A DNA stretch of 64,000 bases from Cohnella sp. OV330. GTDB taxonomy: Bacteria > Bacillota > Bacilli > Paenibacillales > Paenibacillaceae. Shown one piece after another: positions 1 to 8,961 of the stretch. The notes under the pieces are model-generated. The model made no database searches. It was given only the letters and a program-made list of their open reading frames with translations, and was not told the DNA's origin. Made by a program: the position numbers and the translations under genes. Position 1 is the stretch's first letter, and every line of letters begins with the position of its first letter. The stretch is from positions 102,672-166,671 of the forward strand of contig NZ_FOKE01000009.1 in assembly GCF_900112065.1 (NCBI RefSeq), read 5' to 3'.

Positions 1-800
1 TCCGGCAGATCCTCCATGACCTGCATGCCGTCGATCGATCCGAAGTAATCCTCCGCCCGCGTCCGCGCGGCCGGCGCGAACCGAACGACGATTTCCTTAA
101 CGTTGGCGCACGTCTCGTTCGACATGCTGCTCCATGTGAGCGGCCGCGACTCCGGCTCCTCCCGGCGCTCGAACGTCTCGTCCGTCCGCGTCAGTTCCCT
201 TACGCGCGACAGCCGAAACAACCGGAAGTCCTCCCGAATCAGACAATACCCGTACACATACCAGACCAGTCCCTTTAGCACCAAACGAACCGGCTCGCAG
301 CGGCGCTCCGAGCGCTCGCCGGACATATCCGTGTAGGCGAAGCGTACGATGTGGCGGTCTCTGATCGCCTCCCGGAGCAGAGCGACCTTCGCCTTGTCCT
401 GCGTGCCGCCGCCCCAAGGGTTAATATCGATGACCATCTGCTCCGACGCGTCCGTCAGACGGTCATGCTCCGTCCCGGACAGCATCGCGCCGACTTTGTC
501 CAGCAGCCTGCCGATCTCCCTTTCTTCCAGCGTCGGCCGGATGCCCTTCAACGCGATGACCATCGCCTGCAGCTCCTCGAGCGTGAGGAACTGTCGCTCC
601 AGCCGGTAACGCTCCATGATCTCGTAGCCGCCGCCTTCGCCCGCGTACGAGACGATGGGAATGCCCGCTTGGCAGAGCGTCTCCATATCGCGGTAGACGG
701 TCCGAAGCGACACTTCGAATCGGTCGGCCAGCTCCTTGGCGCCGATTCGCCGCCTGCCCAGCATCAGCATCGTGATGGCCAGCAATCGGTCCAGCTTCAT
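1..800 (-). CDS. YafY/WYL-domain transcriptional regulator (partial, C-terminus beyond window)
   Basis: The first 266 codons are visible; the gene runs off the left edge. Translation begins MKLDRLLAITMLMLGRRRIG and gives an N-terminal DeoR-like winged helix-turn-helix (about residues 3-60, including ELADRFEVSLRTVYRDM). A WYL-type ligand-sensing domain follows (about 140-240, including VWYVYGYCLIREDFRLFRLSR). Proteins of this family bind DNA and sense small molecules or nucleic-acid ligands; the target here is unknown. The ATG at 800 has AAGGAGAG upstream. It overlaps the TGA of the preceding LysR-type gene by four bases (ATGA), so the two regulators are probably translationally coupled. Confidence 0.85.
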   Translation of the reverse strand, partial: MKLDRLLAITMLMLGRRRIGAKELADRFEVSLRTVYRDMETLCQAGIPIVSYAGEGGGYEIMERYRLERQFLTLEELQAMVIALKGIRPTLEEREIGRLLDKVGAMLSGTEHDRLTDASEQMVIDINPWGGGTQDKAKVALLREAIRDRHIVRFAYTDMSGERSERRCEPVRLVLKGLVWYVYGYCLIREDFRLFRLSRVRELTRTDETFERREEPESRPLTWSSMSNETCANVKEIVVRFAPAARTRAEDYFGSIDGMQVMEDLP

Positions 801-1903
801 GCGGTAATCTCTCCTTTGCGCTTGCCTCGGCGCGCCGCCTTGGCTTGCCCGGCTTCCTGGGTCTGCCCGAGCTCTTGCATCCAGCTTCGATCCGAATCCC
901 GATCCGGTACGCCTGCCGGTTCCCCGTCTGCGCCCGTGCCCGTGCAGCCTTCCGCCGCCGGACCGCCTTCTATGCCGCCCGACATACCGCCTTCGACCCG
1001 GCCCGCTGGACCGCCTGCGTACTCGCCCGCCGAACCGTCGGCGGCTTCCCGCGCGCCCGCCAGCTCCTCCATAAACAACGCGAGCGGCCGGCTTACATAC
1101 GCATCCCTGCGCACGACGAAGTACGTCCGGATCCGGTTGTACGGCTCCGGCAGCGGGTGAACGCGCAACGCGCCCTCCGCGGCCGCTTTGGAGACGACGC
1201 TAAGAGGGAGCAGCGAGATGCCGAGGCCTGCGGATACGCCGCCGACGATCGCTTCCAGCGTGCCGAATTCCATGATCCGAGGCTGCGACCAGGCGCGATC
1301 CCTGGTCCAGCGTTCCAGCACGGACCGGTAGTAGCAGCCGTCCGTGAACACGAGCATAGGCGCGCCGGCCAGCGTGTCCGTCTCGATATGCTCCGCCGCG
1401 GACACCAGGACGATCTCCTCGTCGAACGCGGGCACGGCATTGATCTCGTCCTCCGGCCAAGGTCCCGCCAGAAATCCGCCGTCCGCTTCATACCGCAGCA
1501 CTTTTTCCAGCACGGCGGACGAATGTCCCGTCGAGAGCGACAGCTCGACATCCGGGTACTGGCGATGATAACCGGCGAGCAGCGTCGGCAGCCGCACGGC
1601 CGCGCAGCTTTGCGTGGAGGCGATCGCGAGCGGTCCGAGCGGTCCTTCCAGCGACGATACGGCCTTGGCCGCCTCGTCCAGCAGGCCGACGATCCGTCCG
1701 GCATAATCCAGCAGCAGCTTGCCGTCGGCAGTCAGCGTCATGCCCCGGTTGTGGCGGTGGAACAAAGGCTTGCCCAGATCGGTCTCCAGCTGGCGGATGC
1801 GCGCGGTCACGTTCGATTGCACATAACCGAGCTTGGCCGCGGCGGCCGTCACCGTCCCTTCAAGCGCCACTGCCCGAAATACGCGCAAGTCCCCGCTCTC
1901 CAT
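797..1903 (-). CDS. LysR-family transcriptional regulator with low-complexity C-terminal tail
   Basis: The N-terminal winged HTH (residues about 4-62: FRAVALEGTVTAAAAKLGYVQSNVTARIRQLE) is typical of LysR-type regulators. It is followed by a periplasmic-binding-protein-like effector domain (about 90-285). I chose the ATG at 1903 because AAAGGAGG sits 9 bases upstream; the ATG at 1912 touches that ribosome site. The protein is 368 aa against the usual ~300. The surplus is a tail of roughly 80 residues rich in Gly, Ala and Glu (GGMSGGIEGGPAAEG), then a basic end (AARRGKRKGEITA). It is divergent from the EamA exporter, which it probably regulates, and translationally coupled to the WYL regulator. 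Confidence 0.88.
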   Translation of the reverse strand: MESGDLRVFRAVALEGTVTAAAAKLGYVQSNVTARIRQLETDLGKPLFHRHNRGMTLTADGKLLLDYAGRIVGLLDEAAKAVSSLEGPLGPLAIASTQSCAAVRLPTLLAGYHRQYPDVELSLSTGHSSAVLEKVLRYEADGGFLAGPWPEDEINAVPAFDEEIVLVSAAEHIETDTLAGAPMLVFTDGCYYRSVLERWTRDRAWSQPRIMEFGTLEAIVGGVSAGLGISLLPLSVVSKAAAEGALRVHPLPEPYNRIRTYFVVRRDAYVSRPLALFMEELAGAREAADGSAGEYAGGPAGRVEGGMSGGIEGGPAAEGCTGTGADGEPAGVPDRDSDRSWMQELGQTQEAGQAKAARRGKRKGEITA

Positions 1904-1925
1904 TACGGACATCCTCCTTTTAGCT

Positions 1926-1940
1926 ATCACTATAGGTGAT
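1926..1940. promoter_or_regulatory. LysR-type operator (T-N11-A palindrome)
   Basis: ATCAC-TATAG-GTGAT is a perfect 5-bp inverted repeat with a 5-base centre. It satisfies the T-N11-A rule for LysR-type boxes. It lies 23 bases upstream of the LysR-type start and about 90 bases before the divergent EamA gene, where autoregulation and control of the exporter would be expected. Confidence 0.55.
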
Positions 1941-2030
1941 GGCGACCATGATTTATTTCTATTTTATTTGAACGCGAGCGACGATTACAATCATTTTTAT
2001 CAAACGAATTCGCGAAGGAGAGAATACCCG

Positions 2031-2912
2031 ATGAATCCCAGAGCTTACGCTTCGCTGATACTCGTTACCACTTTAACCATGGGGCTCGCGTTCCCGGTCG
2101 GCCGGATCGGTCTCGATTACGCGCCGCCTTTTCTGCTGATGGGCATTCGATTCGTGGCCGCCGGTCTGATCATGGCGGCATTCGCCGCGCGTCGGCTCAA
2201 ACCGAAGGGCATCTCTTCCTGGCTGCGCATCGCGCTGATCGGCACGCTGAACTCCGCGGGCGTCATGGGATGCAGCTATTACAGCATGCGGTGGATCACG
2301 TCCGGCGAATCGGCGATCCTCATTTTCGTGAATCCGCTGCTCGTCATCTTGTTCGGCGCGCTGTTCATGAAGGCCAGATACAGAGTCCTTCAATGGGCTG
2401 GCGTAGCGCTCGGTTTCGCCGGCGTCTTCTGCACGATGGGCGCGCATCTGTCGATGAACCCGGGCACGCTCATCTCGCTGCTCGGCGCCTGTTGCTTCAC
2501 GGCCGCGTCGCTGCTCATCAAACGATGGGGGCAGGAGATCGATACCTGGGTGCTGACCGGCTACCAGATGTTGTTCGGCGGCATCGTGCTGGGCCTGTTG
2601 AGCGCACTATTCGAACATCCGCATATCGAACTCGGAGGCGGATTTTACTTCTCCCTCGTCTGGCTCGTGCTCGTCAATTCGATCTTGCAGTTTTCCGGTT
2701 GGTCCTATTTGCTGCAGCGGGGCGACCCGGCAAAAACCAACGCGTTCCTGTTCCTGGCGCCGTTCTTCGGCGTCATCGGCGGGGCGGTGCTGCTCGGCGA
2801 GCCGCTCCATGCATACGTGGCCGCGGGAGGCGCGATGATCTGCGCCGGCATCTTCCTCGTCAACTGGCGCGGGGCGGCGCCCAGGCGCGTCGCTACTGCC
2901 GAGCGGGCTTAA
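2031..2912 (+). CDS. DMT-superfamily (EamA) transporter
   Basis: A 293-residue integral membrane protein with about ten hydrophobic segments in two five-helix halves, as in EamA/RhaT-type drug/metabolite exporters. It starts MNPRAYASLILVTTLTMGLA. Hallmarks are the first EamA repeat (PPFLLMGIRFVAAGLIMAA) and the second ending in FLFLAPFFGVIGGAVLLGEP. The ATG at 2031 has GAAGGAGAG at a good distance; the longer frame upstream has no ribosome site. The substrate cannot be read from sequence. It is divergent from a LysR-type regulator, a classical regulator-exporter pair. Confidence 0.88.
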   Translation: MNPRAYASLILVTTLTMGLAFPVGRIGLDYAPPFLLMGIRFVAAGLIMAAFAARRLKPKGISSWLRIALIGTLNSAGVMGCSYYSMRWITSGESAILIFVNPLLVILFGALFMKARYRVLQWAGVALGFAGVFCTMGAHLSMNPGTLISLLGACCFTAASLLIKRWGQEIDTWVLTGYQMLFGGIVLGLLSALFEHPHIELGGGFYFSLVWLVLVNSILQFSGWSYLLQRGDPAKTNAFLFLAPFFGVIGGAVLLGEPLHAYVAAGGAMICAGIFLVNWRGAAPRRVATAERA

Positions 2913-2943
2913 GGCCCGTCGCGCGCCGGCACTTGCAACGGTA

Positions 2944-2952
2944 TGATATAAT
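2944..2952 (+). promoter_or_regulatory. Extended -10 promoter for prfA
   Basis: TGATATAAT (TGn plus consensus TATAAT) lies about 40 bases before the prfA start. No good -35 hexamer is found 16-18 bases upstream, so this looks like an extended -10 promoter. The same nonamer recurs before ywlC and upp. Confidence 0.55.
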
Positions 2953-2990
2953 AGTGGGACTACGATTACGATTACCGGAGGTTGGTTGAA

Positions 2991-4070
<1,080 letters not shown>

Positions 4071-4082
4071 TAAAATACAAAA

Positions 4083-4115
4083 AACTTGCGCAGCAGCAGT
4101 TGCGCAAGTTTTTTT
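4083..4115. terminator. Bidirectional intrinsic terminator
   Basis: A perfect 10-bp stem, AACTTGCGCA / TGCGCAAGTT, with an 8-base loop. A T-run follows on the + strand, and an A-rich flank upstream provides a T-run for the opposite strand. It separates convergent prfA and the regulator at 4114. Confidence 0.85.
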
Positions 4116-4965
4116 ATTTAGGGCTCGAATCGTTGAGCAGACGTTCTATCCTAGACGTCGTGTCACTTTCGGGCGAGGGCATGTTGACGATTACCGTCAG
4201 ATGCGGCGCGTTCGACACGGTGAAGGCGGCTTGCTCGAAGACGAGCAGTCCCGCGGACGGATGATAGTTGCGCTTCGTGCCTTCCGGCCCGTTCAGCACG
4301 TCATGCGTCGGCCACCATTCCCGGAACTCGGCGCTAACGCGATTCAGGTCCTCGATCATCGCCAACCACCAGGGATCTCCGGCGAATCTGGCGTAGCCCG
4401 CCCTGAACTGGGCAAGCCGGTGACGCGCATGCGGCTCCCATCCTTCACGAAGCAGCTCGCGAACGTAGGGCGAGGTGAACGTCCGCCATACGGTGTTGCT
4501 TTCCCGCTGCGGCATCGCCCCGTAATCTCCGTAAATAAGGCAGGCTGGCCGATTCCAGGCGACGACGTCCATCCGCTGATCGGTCGCGATAGCCGGACAG
4601 GGCGCTTGCAGCTCGAGAAACCGCCACAGCGTTCGCGGCACGGCCTCGTCAGCCGGCTGCGGGTCGGCCGGCAGCTGCCTCAACGCCAGCAAGTACAAAT
4701 GCCTCCGCTCGGTCGCGTCGAGCCGCAGGGCTGCGGCAATGCTGTCCAGCACCTGAGCGGACGCCTGGATGTCGCGCGCCTGCTCCAGCCACGTATACCA
4801 ATCCGCGCTCACGCCGGCCAGCAGCGCCACTTCCTCGCGCCGCAGACCGGGCGTGCGCCGCCTGCCTCCGCCAGGCAATCCGACCTGCTCGGGGGAGAGC
4901 CGGGCTCGCCGCGTCTTCAGGAACAGCGCGAGCTCGCGCTGCCGCTGGTCGTTTGCAGGTTCCAT
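4114..4965 (-). CDS. XRE-type HTH regulator with MmyB-like ligand domain
   Basis: The N-terminal Cro/CI-type HTH (about residues 8-75) contains RRTPGLRREEVALLAGVSADWYTWLEQ, a signature of MmyB-like regulators. The C-terminal part (about 100-270) resembles the MmyB-like PAS/ligand-binding domain (DVVAWNRPACLIYGDYG). The ATG at 4965 has AAGGAAG 11 bases upstream. A longer reading from 4998 would begin inside the palindromic element and lacks a ribosome site. It is divergent from a DHA2 drug exporter, which it probably represses in response to the exported compound. Confidence 0.85.
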   Translation of the reverse strand: MEPANDQRQRELALFLKTRRARLSPEQVGLPGGGRRRTPGLRREEVALLAGVSADWYTWLEQARDIQASAQVLDSIAAALRLDATERRHLYLLALRQLPADPQPADEAVPRTLWRFLELQAPCPAIATDQRMDVVAWNRPACLIYGDYGAMPQRESNTVWRTFTSPYVRELLREGWEPHARHRLAQFRAGYARFAGDPWWLAMIEDLNRVSAEFREWWPTHDVLNGPEGTKRNYHPSAGLLVFEQAAFTVSNAPHLTVIVNMPSPESDTTSRIERLLNDSSPK

Positions 4966-4997
4966 GATCGGCTTCACTTCCTTTTTCGTGAGGCGCA

Positions 4998-5028
4998 TTT
5001 ATCCGGGGAGCGTCGCTCCCGGGATAAA
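4998..5028. promoter_or_regulatory. 31-bp near-perfect palindrome, probable operator
   Basis: Two 15-base arms, TTTATCCGGGGAGCG and CGCTCCCGGGATAAA, flank a single central base with one mismatch. The element sits in the divergent gap between the MmyB-like regulator and the MFS exporter. It is too symmetric and lacks the T-run needed for a terminator, so an operator for a dimeric repressor is the simplest reading. Confidence 0.5.
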
Positions 5029-5120
5029 CCCTCCGCTTACGCATGCGTCAGCACCATTATAAACTGACCGGGATGCGGATGGCGACCGAAGCCGTCCGGA
5101 AAACGGGAGGGAACAAAAAA

Positions 5121-6509
5121 ATGGAAACTGTCGCTCGAACGAGCGTATGGCGACAAACCAAGCGAGGCAGGGCCGCGCTGCTGCTCGGCCTGTCGCTCGG
5201 CTACTTTATGGTATTGATGGATACGACGGCGCTCGGCGTGGCGCTGCCCGCGATCCGGGCCGATCTTGGCGGAGGTTTGTCAGGCTTGCAGTGGGTGGTC
5301 AACGCGTACACGATCGTTTTTGCGGGGCTGCTCCTGTCCATGGGCGCGCTGGCCGATCGGCTCGGCGCGAAGCGCGTTTACTCGGCCGGGCTGGCCGTCT
5401 TTCTCGCGGCATCGGCGCTTTGCGCCGCTTCGCCTTCGCTGGGCGCGCTCGTCGGATTTCGCGCCGTACTGGGCGTCGGCGGGGCGGCCTTGCTGCCCGC
5501 TTCGCTCGCGCTGCTGGCGAAGTCTTATCCGGAGCCGGCCGCAAGGGCGAGGGCGCTCGGCATCTGGGCGGCGACGACGGGGGCCGCGATGGCCATCGGC
5601 CCCGTCGCGGGCGGCTTGCTCGCGGACGGCTTGGGCTGGCGGAGCATCTTCCTGATCAACGTGCCTCTCGCCGCCGTCAGTCTGATCTTGGTGGGGCGGA
5701 TAGCGGGAGCCGATGCCGGCCGCGTTCGGCGCGGCCTTGATCCTGCCGGGCAAGCGACGTGCATCGCGGCGATCGCTTCGCTCGCCTATGCGCTCACCGA
5801 AGGGCAGACGCGCGGATGGACGTCGCCCGTCGTGCTAGGCGCCTTGGGCTTGTTCGCGCTCGCGTCTGCGGGCTTTGCGGCAGCGGAATGGAAAGGCAAG
5901 ACGCCGCTGCTGCCGCTTCGTCTGCTTGCCGTGCCGACCGTGTCGGCCGGCATGCTGTCCGGGCTGCTCGTGAATGTCGGCTTGTCGGGCGTGCTGTTCG
6001 CGTTGCCGCTTTATTTTCAGCAGGCACGGGGTTACGAGGCCCATGCGGCGGGTCTGGCGCTGCTGCCGATGACGATCCCTCTCGCGTTCAATCCGATATT
6101 AACGGGGAGGATCGTCGGCCGCGTCGGCGCGAGACTGCCCATGACCGCGGGCTTCGCGCTGTGCGCGACGGGCATACTGACCCTGGCGGGGGCGACGGGA
6201 GAGACCGGCTACGTCGGTCATTTGATCGGCTTGCTGCTCGTCGGCTTCGGCACCTCCCTCGCCATTCCGTCCCTTATGGCCGCCGTGATGGCCGCTTCGC
6301 CGCCCGAGTGGACCGGATCGGCCTCCGGCGCGCTGAACGCGTCGCGTCAACTCGGCGCCACGCTCGGCGTCGTGCTGATGGGCGCATTTCTCGGGCATGC
6401 CGGTTCGACGGAAGCCGGCGTCCGGCAAGGATTCATTGCCCTCGGATTCGTCCTGGCTGCGGGCGCGATCCTGGCGTGGTCGAAGATCGGCCGGGAGCGG
6501 CGGGGCTAG
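5121..6509 (+). CDS. MFS multidrug exporter, DHA2 (14-TM) family
   Basis: A 462-residue membrane protein with about 14 hydrophobic segments, as in QacA/EmrB-type proton antiporters. The first helix carries the DHA2 signature FMVLMDTTALGVALPAI. Motif A is GALADRLGAKR, and motif C is GAAMAIGPVAGGLLADGLG followed by WRSIFLINVP. I chose ATG 5121 because GGGAGG lies 10 bases upstream; upstream frame extension adds a hydrophilic stretch with no ribosome site. A GC-rich inverted repeat (6501-6519, CGGGGCTAG/CTAGCCCCG) overlaps the stop codon. The substrate is unknown; toxic lipophilic cations or antibiotics are usual for the family. Confidence 0.9.
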   Translation: METVARTSVWRQTKRGRAALLLGLSLGYFMVLMDTTALGVALPAIRADLGGGLSGLQWVVNAYTIVFAGLLLSMGALADRLGAKRVYSAGLAVFLAASALCAASPSLGALVGFRAVLGVGGAALLPASLALLAKSYPEPAARARALGIWAATTGAAMAIGPVAGGLLADGLGWRSIFLINVPLAAVSLILVGRIAGADAGRVRRGLDPAGQATCIAAIASLAYALTEGQTRGWTSPVVLGALGLFALASAGFAAAEWKGKTPLLPLRLLAVPTVSAGMLSGLLVNVGLSGVLFALPLYFQQARGYEAHAAGLALLPMTIPLAFNPILTGRIVGRVGARLPMTAGFALCATGILTLAGATGETGYVGHLIGLLLVGFGTSLAIPSLMAAVMAASPPEWTGSASGALNASRQLGATLGVVLMGAFLGHAGSTEAGVRQGFIALGFVLAAGAILAWSKIGRERRG

Positions 6510-6552
6510 ACTAGCCCCGTTGCGAGGGCAGCTTGGCGCCGGTGCATGGATT

Positions 6553-6985
6553 GCGGTCAAAAGTGCCGCTATAGCAGGCAAAAAGTCCGAATACGCGCAA
6601 ATAACGGTAAAAAGCTCCGCTATCGCGAGCAAAAAGCCCGCTCCCAAGCAAATAGCGGTCAATAGTTCCGCTATCGCGCCCAAAAAAGCTGTTCCCAAGC
6701 AAATAGCGGTCAAAAGTGCCGCTATCGCGCCCAAAAGGCTTCTCCCGAGCAAATAGCGGTCAAAAATGCCGCTATCGCGCCCATAAAGGCTACTCCCGAT
6801 AAAATAGCGGTCAAAAATGCCGCTATCGCGCCCATAAAGGCTGCTCCCGAGTAAATAGCGGTCAAATGTGCCGCTATCGTGCCGAAAAAGTATGCGCCCG
6901 AGCAATTAGCGGTCAAAAGTGCCGCTATCTCGCCCAAAAAGTCTGCTCTCGTGTTAATAGCAGTCAAAAATGCCGCTATCGCGCC
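6553..6985. repeat. Nine-copy 51-bp tandem hairpin repeat array
   Basis: This fills most of the 575-base gap between the MFS gene and prmC. The core GCGGTCAAAAnTGCCGCTAT, or a variant, begins at 6553, 6604, 6655, 6706, 6756, 6807, 6858, 6909 and 6960: a constant 51-base period with one 50-base step. Each unit carries ATAGCGG-N9-CCGCTAT, a 7-bp hairpin, followed by a conserved linker (cgcgcccaaaaaggct-like, then gctcccgagc). The outer copies are most diverged. Because 51 is 17 codons, long spurious reading frames cross the array on both strands; none has a ribosome site. No function is known to me. Confidence 0.9.
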
Positions 6986-7084
6986 CCATTATGTAGCCTC
7001 CTCGTATAAATGAAGCCGCTTGTGGTACCATGGCGGTATATCCAAGTCCGGAACGCGAAGTCTATTCGGCAAAGGGAGGACGGC

Positions 7085-8071
7085 ATGGAGCAAGGACGAA
7101 CGTACGGCGAAGTGTGGAAGGCCGGTGCTCGGCGGTTGGCGGAGGCCGGCATCGATGACGCGGAGGCCGAAGCGGGGGCCGAGTTACTGATCTTGCACGT
7201 ACTCGGGATCGGCAAGGCCGAGATGCTGCGGGATTTGCGGGAGCCCTTCCCGGAGGCGAAGCGGCAAGCGTGGGAGACGATGCTGGCGCGGAGGGCGGCA
7301 GGAGAGCCGGCGCAATACGTGACCGGCGAGCAGTATTTTTACGGTAGGCGATTCGCCGTGACCCCTGCGGTGCTGATCCCGAGGCCGGAGACGGAGCTGC
7401 TGGCCGAAGCGGTGCTTGAAGAGGCGGCGAGGCTCGTCGCGGCGCGCAAGGCAAGGCTAAGCGAGGAGCTGGCAGAGGCGGCAGGCGTCGACGGAACGGG
7501 CGAGAGCGCCAACGGGATGGCAGCCTCGGACGATGCACCGAAGATGGAGCTGCGCGTGCTGGACGTCGGAACCGGCAGCGGCGCGCTCGCGGTTACGCTG
7601 AAGCTGGAGCAGCCGGGCTGGCAGGTGACCGCCAGCGATCTGTCGCGGGAAGCGCTCGAAGTGGCGGCGGGCAACGCGTCCGCGCTCGGCGCGAGCGTCC
7701 GCTTCGTGCAGGGCGACCTGCTGGCGCCGTTTCTGGCAGGGGGCGCGCTCGCTGGAGAGCGGATCGATATTCTCGTTTCCAATCCGCCATATATCCCTTC
7801 GTCGGACCTGCCTGGTCTGCAGGCGGAAGTGCGCGAGCACGAGCCGCATCTTGCGCTGGACGGAGGACCGGACGGGCTTGCGCCTTACCGCCGCATGGCG
7901 GAGCAGTTGAGCGGGCTGGCCGAGTTGCCTGCGATGGTCGCCTGGGAGGTCGGCATTCATCAGGCGGAGCAGGCGGCTGCGCTTCTCCGCGAGGCGGCCG
8001 CTTGGGACGAGATCCGCGTCGTACGCGATTATGCCGGCATCGACCGCCACGTGCTCGCGCTTCGTTTCTAA
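7085..8071 (+). CDS. prmC: Peptide chain release factor N5-glutamine methyltransferase
   Basis: SAM-dependent enzyme that methylates the GGQ glutamine of release factors. The 328-residue product has an N-terminal helical PrmC domain (about 1-90), the SAM-binding LDVGTGSGALAV motif (about 158-170) and the catalytic NPPY at 233-236 (LVSNPPYIPSSDL). An Ala/Glu-rich linker of about 35 residues precedes the SAM motif and makes the protein longer than the usual ~285. ATG 7085 has AGGGAGGA five to seven bases upstream. It heads the prmC-spoIIR-ywlC segment. Confidence 0.95.
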   Translation: MEQGRTYGEVWKAGARRLAEAGIDDAEAEAGAELLILHVLGIGKAEMLRDLREPFPEAKRQAWETMLARRAAGEPAQYVTGEQYFYGRRFAVTPAVLIPRPETELLAEAVLEEAARLVAARKARLSEELAEAAGVDGTGESANGMAASDDAPKMELRVLDVGTGSGALAVTLKLEQPGWQVTASDLSREALEVAAGNASALGASVRFVQGDLLAPFLAGGALAGERIDILVSNPPYIPSSDLPGLQAEVREHEPHLALDGGPDGLAPYRRMAEQLSGLAELPAMVAWEVGIHQAEQAAALLREAAAWDEIRVVRDYAGIDRHVLALRF

Positions 8072-8094
8072 AATCGAAAATTATAGATTGCTAG

Positions 8095-8123
8095 GTTTAC
8101 AGATTCGAGGGAAGGACATAATG
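8095..8123 (+). promoter_or_regulatory. Sigma-F promoter of spoIIR
   Basis: GTTTA (8095-8099), a 14-base spacer, then GGACATAAT (8114-8122). This fits the forespore sigma-F pattern GywTA / GGnnAnAnT. The same -35 and the same spacer occur before spoIIQ in this window. spoIIR is a known sigma-F gene in B. subtilis. Confidence 0.65.
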
Positions 8124-8185
8124 AGGACTAAGCCGTTCCGGAACGCATCGGCCGCACCGACGGGTGCGCACAAGGAGCGAGAACG

Positions 8186-8914
8186 ATGCGTGGTCTTCGT
8201 CATTATGGTCCTTTTCTTTTTCTTCTTCTTATCGGTCTGTCGGGTTTTTCCACGTTGGCAGTGAACCGCGCCTCGGCGGATGCCGAAGGCGACGATACGA
8301 TACCGAACCAGGCGATCCGTATCCGGATCATCGCCAATTCGGACAGCGATCGCGATCAGGCGATCAAACGTGAGGTGCGCGACGATGTCTCCGCATTAAT
8401 CGAATCTTGGGGCGAGATGCCTGGTACGATTGAAGAAGCGCGCGCGCTCATCCGTTCGCGGCTGGCGGACGTCGAGGCGGTTGCGAACAAGTCGCTGAAG
8501 GGCTCGAAGGCCGGCTACGGCGAAAAAACGGAGCTTGCGGTCGTGGACTTTCCGGCGAAAACGTTCGAGGGCAAGAAGTATCCGGCGGGTCAGTACGAGG
8601 CGCTTCGGATTACGCTCGGCAAGGGCGGCGGCGCCAACTGGTGGTGCGTGCTGTTCCCGCCGCTGTGCCTGGCCGCGTCGGTCAAGGCGGACGATCAAGC
8701 CGCGTCCGACGCGAAGCAGACTGCCAAGCAGACTGCAGCGGCGCAAAAGGACGATCAAGGAAGCGCTGCTAAGATTAAAAAAGCGTCCGCGAACGCGGCG
8801 CAAGAGGACGGCGTCATCGCTGCGGCCGTGCCGGCCGAGAAGCCGAAGGCCGAGTTCTTCCTGCTCGTCCTGCTCGAGAAGCTGTTCAGCTTCATCGGAT
8901 CGTTGTTCTCCTGA
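8186..8914 (+). CDS. spoIIR: Stage II sporulation protein R
   Basis: Secreted forespore signalling protein that triggers SpoIIGA to process pro-sigma-E in the mother cell. The 242-residue product has a signal or anchor segment (about 8-27, FLFLLLIGLSGFSTLAV) and the conserved IRIRIIANSDSDRDQAIKR (about 44-62). The conserved WWCVLFPPLC follows (about 151-160). The end is hydrophobic (FFLLVLLEKLFSFIG), separated from the core by a Lys/Ala/Gln-rich linker of about 55 residues. ATG 8186 has AAGGAG upstream. It sits between prmC and ywlC as in Bacillus. Confidence 0.95.
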   Translation: MRGLRHYGPFLFLLLIGLSGFSTLAVNRASADAEGDDTIPNQAIRIRIIANSDSDRDQAIKREVRDDVSALIESWGEMPGTIEEARALIRSRLADVEAVANKSLKGSKAGYGEKTELAVVDFPAKTFEGKKYPAGQYEALRITLGKGGGANWWCVLFPPLCLAASVKADDQAASDAKQTAKQTAAAQKDDQGSAAKIKKASANAAQEDGVIAAAVPAEKPKAEFFLLVLLEKLFSFIGSLFS

Positions 8915-8920
8915 ACGCTG

Positions 8921-8929
8921 TGATATAAT
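8921..8929 (+). promoter_or_regulatory. Extended -10 promoter for ywlC
   Basis: TGATATAAT, identical to the nonamer before prfA and upp, lies 32 bases before the ywlC start. A weak TTGTTC (8903-8908) lies 15 bases upstream of TATAAT. Confidence 0.5.
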
Positions 8930-8961
8930 CGTCCTAACTTGAACGAACGAGAGGGACGGAC

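Noticed and set aside
845..1939. 364-codon plus-strand open frame opposite the LysR gene
   Set aside because: It is the Arg/Pro-rich complement of a GC-rich real gene with recognised LysR motifs; it has no promoter or ribosome site.
6099..6967. Long minus-strand open frames through the 51-bp array with 17-residue repeats
   Set aside because: The 51-base period equals 17 codons, so every frame stays open by construction. There is no ribosome site, and copies change at all codon positions without bias.
6553..6985. CRISPR array
   Set aside because: The sequences between the hairpins are themselves conserved from unit to unit, so there are no unique spacers, and no cas gene is present.
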